Shown here in pieces: positions 61,579-64,000 of a stretch of 64,000 nt of DNA. The translations under genes and the position numbers were made by a program. Each line of letters starts with the position of its first letter. Positions within the stretch are counted from its first letter, which is position 1. The stretch comes from Gracilaria gracilis. Lineage: Eukaryota; Rhodophyta; Florideophyceae; Gracilariales; Gracilariaceae. Under the pieces are notes generated by a model, which searched no databases, was not told the origin of the DNA, and saw only the letters and a program-made list of their open reading frames with translations. Where the stretch lies: NCBI GenBank assembly GCA_030374805.1, contig JARGSG010000227.1:248001-312000 (forward strand), in the 5' to 3' direction.

Positions 61579-62878
61579 TTGGAAACTGGATGACAGGATT
61601 TTTCCTTATACACCAGGTTTTGAGCACGTCTCAAGAGCGTCTCCAGCGGACGTTCAGTTTCTCGCGCAAATGATGTATAAACATAAACAGAGCCCGCAAA
61701 TGTGTCGACAAAACAAGCCGTTCTGAACTTCAGTTTCACCTCTCCCTCTCTTTACAAGCACACAATTTCACCTCTCTCTAAATACGTGTTCGTTGCATAT
61801 TCGATGCATTCGTAGACAATATGGATTAATAGGTTGTACAACAGGTTTTCAGCTATGAAAAGCGAAGTAAATGAGCTTGGCTAAGGAGGCTGATAAGGAC
61901 TGGGAGGTATAATCGTGCGGAATTATGAAACTGGCAAACATGATAATGGGTTTAATTCAGTGCTCGGCAGTTTAAGGGGGCAGTTCCCTTCGAAACTTGC
62001 TTCTGAAACAAAAAATTGTTCTTCCTTACGTCCTAAGGACTTCAAGAACTGAATCCCTCAGAACCCAATACATGGAGGAACGCTGACAACTAAAGCTACC
62101 GCTGATCACTTCTCTGCTCTACTGTCTGGCCCCGATTCAGAGCCAAGTCTAACAACTGGTACAACTCTCCAGTACTGCCTTGCCGTAACGTTATGGATTG
62201 TTAAATCTACAAACGTGGAGCACACATCTCGCGAATAACCCGACCGTTCCATGCGAAAATTGCCTTTGCACCACGCGTCGTATTACGAGGGTGTATCTAT
62301 GATCGAGAATAATCAACGTGGCCCATTTTCAGAACAGTACGAAGAGAAAAGGAACCCACGCGTCGGTCCAACAGATTTCTCATTTCCAGCAATAGTAAGG
62401 CAGCAGGAGGGATGAAGTAGTGTCAGACGCGCTGGCATGTGGGAGACTAGTGTTGCTGTCAACAAGCCGTGCACTCTTTATCAACGCCCACAGCTTAACA
62501 CTTTGCTCTCTATCTGAGTTCAGCTTCGATAAAAGAACCAGAAAAAGCCAAATGAATGATTGTTCCGGATACGAACAATGCAGGGCAATAATGTCAAACT
62601 CAATACGAAAGAAGGCTAATAGCACACCTCTCATAATCGAAATGGTTGATGTCAGTCCTAAGTCCTTGTCCAGTGTGAAAACTTTGTAGCTGTATCTGTA
62701 GAAGGAGTTTGACCGAATTCTCGATCTATAAGTTGACCATGAACCCAGTAAACGCTAGGTAGAACAGTAGAGAAAGCGTTCATATCACAGAATTGAACGC
62801 TAGAGGAAAGCTCTGCCAAGATACGAAAGAAAATATTACGGTTTCACATGAGGGAAAACTAAGAGGTGGGATTACCGT
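61579..62878. other. Convergent 3' intergenic region
   Basis: 1.3 kb between the ends of the coiled-coil gene and the second RING gene. Short frames on both strands (such as 62380-62634 and 62420-62689) have no recognised domain. No repeat or RNA gene was seen. Confidence 0.5.
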
Positions 62879-63790
62879 TCATACAGGAAAGCAGGCGTTC
62901 ATCTCCATTCGAACGTTATCGTGCATTATGTATGAATAGGTTCGAGGCCCTTTGGATCTCTGCTGACACCTGTTGGTATCAGAAGATGTTGAATTCGTAC
63001 CAGATGCTCTGCTATTCTCAGAGCTGTCCCTTTCGTTTTCGCGGTTAAGTTGTTGTCCAATTGGCGGGCTGGAATGGAATCGGCCTTGCTCTGGATTGGA
63101 AGAGGATGGACAAAAAATATCACCAACATCAGCGCGAAGTGGGCGATTAGCCGGAGGAACGTGTGAAACTTCTCTGGTGAAGCGAGCAAGGTTGATATCA
63201 ACGCCAAAAAAACGTAAAAGCCGCTGCCTAATGTCCCTGCGATCTTCAGCAGAACGGCGATGCAAACCGAGCGGTACGCCAGATGAATCAGCGCCATGTG
63301 AGGCACATATTTGTAGACTATTAGAAATGTATTTGTTACAAAGCGGGCATCGTTGTTGAAAGGCCAGCCAATCTAGGATGCACTTTGAATGAAACATATG
63401 ATTAGCATCGCACGGTAGCCTTCGCACCAGGTCTTTTCCGTGGAACCTATCAAGACAGATAGAGCAACGAACAGCATGTTCGCATTCCGCGTGTGGCGAG
63501 GAGGGGGATTGCTCGTTGCACTTGTGGCACTTGTAATGCACTGCTGGGCATTGGTTGTCTAGAGCAATTGCCTTCTCGCGGACAATTCGCAAAAGGCCGG
63601 GGTAAATGTATATTGGTTTGAGATGCGCTGCGGGGTTAGAGCAAGGGTGAGTAGATACTTGAGTTGTGGGAGCGGAATGACGACGGTGGTGTCTCGCGTG
63701 GCGAAGCGAGTTGAGAAGCGAGGCGCGAGGCCGTCGAGCTTGTTGCGAAAGAAAGGGATCTTCGTCCGGAGAAGTGCGGAGAAAGGGCAT
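62879..63790 (-). CDS. RING-H2 zinc-finger protein, probable E3 ubiquitin ligase
   Basis: 303 residues from ATG 63790 (MPFLRTSPDEDPFLSQ); the frame is open further upstream but without an ATG. The RING is complete and of C3H2C3 type: CSICLDRFHGKDLV, LPCDANHMFHSKCILDWL, CPLC. Just before it lies a CHKCNEQ...HAECEH cluster that could bind another zinc. No signal peptide or membrane helix is seen, so it is probably cytosolic or nuclear, unlike the other RING protein of this window. The C-terminal 120 residues are polar and low in complexity with many S, N and R. RING-H2 proteins usually pass ubiquitin from an E2 to a target; the target cannot be told. Confidence 0.85.
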   Translation of the reverse strand: MPFLRTSPDEDPFLSQQARRPRASLLNSLRHARHHRRHSAPTTQVSTHPCSNPAAHLKPIYIYPGLLRIVREKAIALDNQCPAVHYKCHKCNEQSPSSPHAECEHAVRCSICLDRFHGKDLVRRLPCDANHMFHSKCILDWLAFQQRCPLCNKYISNSLQICASHGADSSGVPLGLHRRSAEDRRDIRQRLLRFFGVDINLARFTREVSHVPPANRPLRADVGDIFCPSSSNPEQGRFHSSPPIGQQLNRENERDSSENSRASGTNSTSSDTNRCQQRSKGPRTYSYIMHDNVRMEMNACFPV

Positions 63791-64000
63791 AATGCTGGGG
63801 AGAAGACACAGCCACGACGAAGCACGGGGCGGAACGGCGTGATATGTAAGGTGGGGAGAAGGGGGCGGGATGCGGGAAAAGCGAGAACAAAGCGCGTTTG
63901 AGCGGGAAGCGAAGAGCAAGAGGTGGGACGGCGATGACGAGAGAGACGACAGAGGGACGCGACGAGGCGCAGCGGCGCGCGTGGAGGAGGTGCCAAGTAT

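Overview
The window looks like nuclear DNA of a eukaryotic alga, most likely a red alga (inference). It carries plastid-type genes with targeting extensions (a NhaD-type Na+/H+ antiporter, a fibrillin/PAP protein, an FdC2-like 2Fe-2S ferredoxin) beside ordinary eukaryotic genes (SMC2, eIF3i, a YIPF6-like Golgi protein, a MAP2K-like kinase). Most host genes have no intron or a few introns of 69-127 nt, and neighbours are very close. No ribosomal RNA, tRNA or CRISPR feature was seen.

The left half (1-34 kb) is an accessory, transposon-rich region in decay. From left to right it holds: an unrecognised protein running off the left edge; a glycine-rich coiled-coil protein; a broken ketopantoate-reductase-like gene; a divergent pair of large broken genes, one a 2-oxoglutarate/Fe(II) dioxygenase (minus strand, 4.7-8.5 kb) and the other a DNA amino-methyltransferase fused to a SET domain (plus strand, 10.15-13.25 kb), separated by 1.65 kb packed with 75-bp hairpins and a MITE with 46-bp inverted ends; a Plavaka/CACTA-like transposase with a purine-rich coiled-coil partner gene (13.7-19.5 kb); a PIF/Harbinger transposase with a Myb/SANT-like partner (20.5-24.1 kb); a 195-bp satellite (24.9-25.5 kb); a cysteine-rich zinc-finger protein and a Mutator-like transposase (26-30 kb); and a pogo/Tigger-like transposase (31.7-33.1 kb). 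Many of these reading frames keep one phase over long distances but carry isolated stop codons, as if decay here is mainly by substitution.

The right half (35-64 kb) is a gene-dense island: a mitochondrial carrier (-) and the NhaD antiporter (+) share a promoter region; then SMC2 (-); a 1150-residue fusion of enoyl-CoA hydratase, 3-hydroxyacyl-CoA dehydrogenase and 3-ketoacyl-CoA thiolase ending in SKL, a complete peroxisomal beta-oxidation module in one chain; a thiamine-phosphate-synthase-like protein (+) whose stop lies 9 bp from the stop of the five-exon YIPF6-like gene (-); fibrillin (+); a MAP2K-like kinase (-); a membrane RING-H2 protein (-); the FdC2-like ferredoxin (+); eIF3i (-); a long coiled-coil protein (+); and a second RING-H2 protein (-).

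The most unusual items are the paired dioxygenase and methyltransferase-SET genes around a hairpin array, and the three-enzyme peroxisomal fusion.
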